Positions 13,878 to 15,023 of a DNA stretch of 15,023 bases are shown piece by piece. The stretch's first letter is position 1. The number at the start of each line of letters is the position of its first letter. The position numbers and the translations under genes were made by a program. The notes beneath the pieces are model-generated. The model was not told where the DNA came from, did not search any database, and was given only the letters and a program-made list of their open reading frames with translations. The DNA is taken from the NCBI GenBank assembly GCA_002440825.1, contig DJVH01000107.1, positions 348 to 15,370 of the forward strand, given 5' to 3'. Source of the DNA: Bacteriovoracaceae bacterium UBA6261 (GTDB lineage: Bacteria > Bdellovibrionota > Bacteriovoracia > Bacteriovoracales > Bacteriovoracaceae).

Positions 13878-15023
13878 ATGAAGTTTAAAAAAATTCTCAT
13901 TCCCAAAAATTGTCAAAGCCGTCAGATGCTTTGTATCACTTTTTTGGTCGCCATTGTTGTGGTCATTGTGTTCTGTTTTGATTCCTGGTCGTCTTATAAA
14001 GTCGAAATAAAGTCTTCTGAAATTCAGGTCAATAATCTAACCCAGGTTCTCGAAGAACAAATGGTTTCTTCATTTAAGAGAATCGATCTTGCTCTTCTAT
14101 ATCTGCAGGATGAAATGGATGGCGGGTATAAAAAATTCAATACCCGTGAGATGAACGAACTTCTGAGTCTGCAACTGATGAGACATCCGGAAGTTTTGAG
14201 CATTAAAATAGTCAATAAAGAAGGGGAATTTATCGCCGATGATACGGGCAAGCTTTCACCTCTTAATCTGCGGGACAGAGAATATTTTCAGTATTTGAAG
14301 AAAATTGAAAGAGATGAACTGGTTCTTTCTAAACCGCTCATCAGCAAAACGACGGGCAAATGGGTCATGGTTCTGACCAGACCCATTTTAACAACAGCGG
14401 GAAAATTTAATGGTTTGGTTCTCGCTACAATTCCACTTGAAAATTTTATCACTTCATTTTCCCAGATCAATCTGGGAGCACAGGGATCATTGACCTTATT
14501 CAATCAGGATCAGACGATTTATGTCCGTTACCCTCATCCTGAAAAATACCTGGGAGTTAAAAAAGAAATTACGTCGAAGACCCTGGATTTTTTTCAATCA
14601 AAAGAAAAACACAATACGTATCGCAATCTCTCCAGCATTGATGGGGTGGAAAGAATCATTGCTGCCCACAGGGTCGGTGAATTTCCATTAATCATTGTCG
14701 CCGGGATGTCCACTAATGAATTTTTATCTCCTTGGAAAATTCGCACGGTTGTTTACATTGTCATTCTGGCAGGACTGATGATCTTCTTTACCTATTTTTT
14801 GACGAAATTTTTGAAATCGATAGAGGACGCTGAAGAACAGAAAAAACAGGCCATCCAGTCAGCAAAACTGTCTTCTCTCGGCGAAATGGCCAGCGGGATA
14901 GCCCATGAAATTAATAATCCGCTGACAATTATTTCATCGACGGCCTTTATCATGAAAAAAGTGAATCCGCAGTCTGAAGCAGATGAAAAGCACAATAAGA
15001 ATGTGGACCGGATCCTTTCGACC
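13878..15023 (+). CDS. Second membrane sensor histidine kinase, tandem paralogue (3' end outside window)
   Basis: The frame is open from the ATG at 13878 to the last base, giving 382 residues without a stop. It parallels the preceding kinase throughout: an N-terminal membrane segment (CITFLVAIVVVIVFCF), then the shared SSYK and a QVLEEQ-x2-SS-x-K-x-IDL stretch, a Cache-like sensor with DREYFQYLKKIE and a VLTRP strand, a second membrane segment near 290-312, and the H-box GEMASGIAHEINNPL with H343, one residue off the H344 of its neighbour. The ATPase domain lies beyond the window. The two are clearly products of tandem duplication with substantial divergence in the sensor, so they probably sense different ligands. 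No Shine-Dalgarno site precedes the start; expression probably depends on the upstream kinase message and on the palindromes between them. Confidence 0.9.
   Translation, partial: MKFKKILIPKNCQSRQMLCITFLVAIVVVIVFCFDSWSSYKVEIKSSEIQVNNLTQVLEEQMVSSFKRIDLALLYLQDEMDGGYKKFNTREMNELLSLQLMRHPEVLSIKIVNKEGEFIADDTGKLSPLNLRDREYFQYLKKIERDELVLSKPLISKTTGKWVMVLTRPILTTAGKFNGLVLATIPLENFITSFSQINLGAQGSLTLFNQDQTIYVRYPHPEKYLGVKKEITSKTLDFFQSKEKHNTYRNLSSIDGVERIIAAHRVGEFPLIIVAGMSTNEFLSPWKIRTVVYIVILAGLMIFFTYFLTKFLKSIEDAEEQKKQAIQSAKLSSLGEMASGIAHEINNPLTIISSTAFIMKKVNPQSEADEKHNKNVDRILST

Overview
The window reads as a compact stretch of a Gram-negative chromosome with GC content in the mid-40s by eye. Genes are tightly packed, many with Sec signal peptides, and there are no RNA genes, insertion sequences, CRISPR arrays or long repeats. 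A MacB-type exporter, a full HrpB helicase, many secreted proteins and large membrane sensor kinases suggest a proteobacterium in the broad sense. A Bdellovibrionota-like relative (Bacteriovorax/Peredibacter type) is my guess, but nothing in the sequence proves it.

Layout. Bases 1-1469 (+) hold the C-terminal two thirds or so of a MacB-like ABC exporter. It converges on a small orphan secreted protein (1474-1989, -). Next, on the minus strand, is a two-gene unit: a DUF71/diphthine-ammonia-ligase-type ATP-binding protein (3313-3984) followed 4 bases later by an EntS-like MFS exporter (2076-3308). Divergent from it run three plus-strand genes: a class I SAM methyltransferase (4027-4800), a HAD/NIF-type phosphatase with a lipoprotein signal (4840-5691), and a membrane-anchored YkuE/YaeI-like metallophosphoesterase (5710-6873). 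The last of these overlaps tail-to-tail with hrpB (6854-9229, -).

Upstream of hrpB, and probably co-transcribed with it, are two overlapping secreted-protein genes: a clostripain-family (C11) cysteine peptidase (9242-10735) and a 447-residue protein (10710-12053). I do not recognise the latter's family, but it carries a His-Ser / Asp-Ser-Cys pattern like clan CD (caspase-fold) peptidases. This pair is the most distinctive content of the window. Divergent from it lie two tandem, clearly duplicated membrane sensor histidine kinases (12170-13840, and 13878 to the window edge), separated by 37 bases made almost entirely of two adjacent palindromes.

How they work together. Most products act at or outside the inner membrane: efflux (MacB, MFS), secreted proteolysis (the clan CD pair), envelope phosphatases (HAD lipoprotein, metallophosphoesterase) and signal sensing (two Cache-like kinases without a receiver partner here). 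No single pathway ties them all together. The strongest local units are the DUF71-MFS pair, the peptidase pair plus hrpB, and the kinase tandem.

A cross-cutting observation concerns translation starts. The minus-strand genes at 1989, 3308 and 12053 have clear AGGAG-type Shine-Dalgarno sites. Several plus-strand genes (4027, 4840, 5710, 12170) have none, and instead carry a -10-like hexamer 4-10 bases before the ATG, which raises the possibility of leaderless or near-leaderless transcripts.
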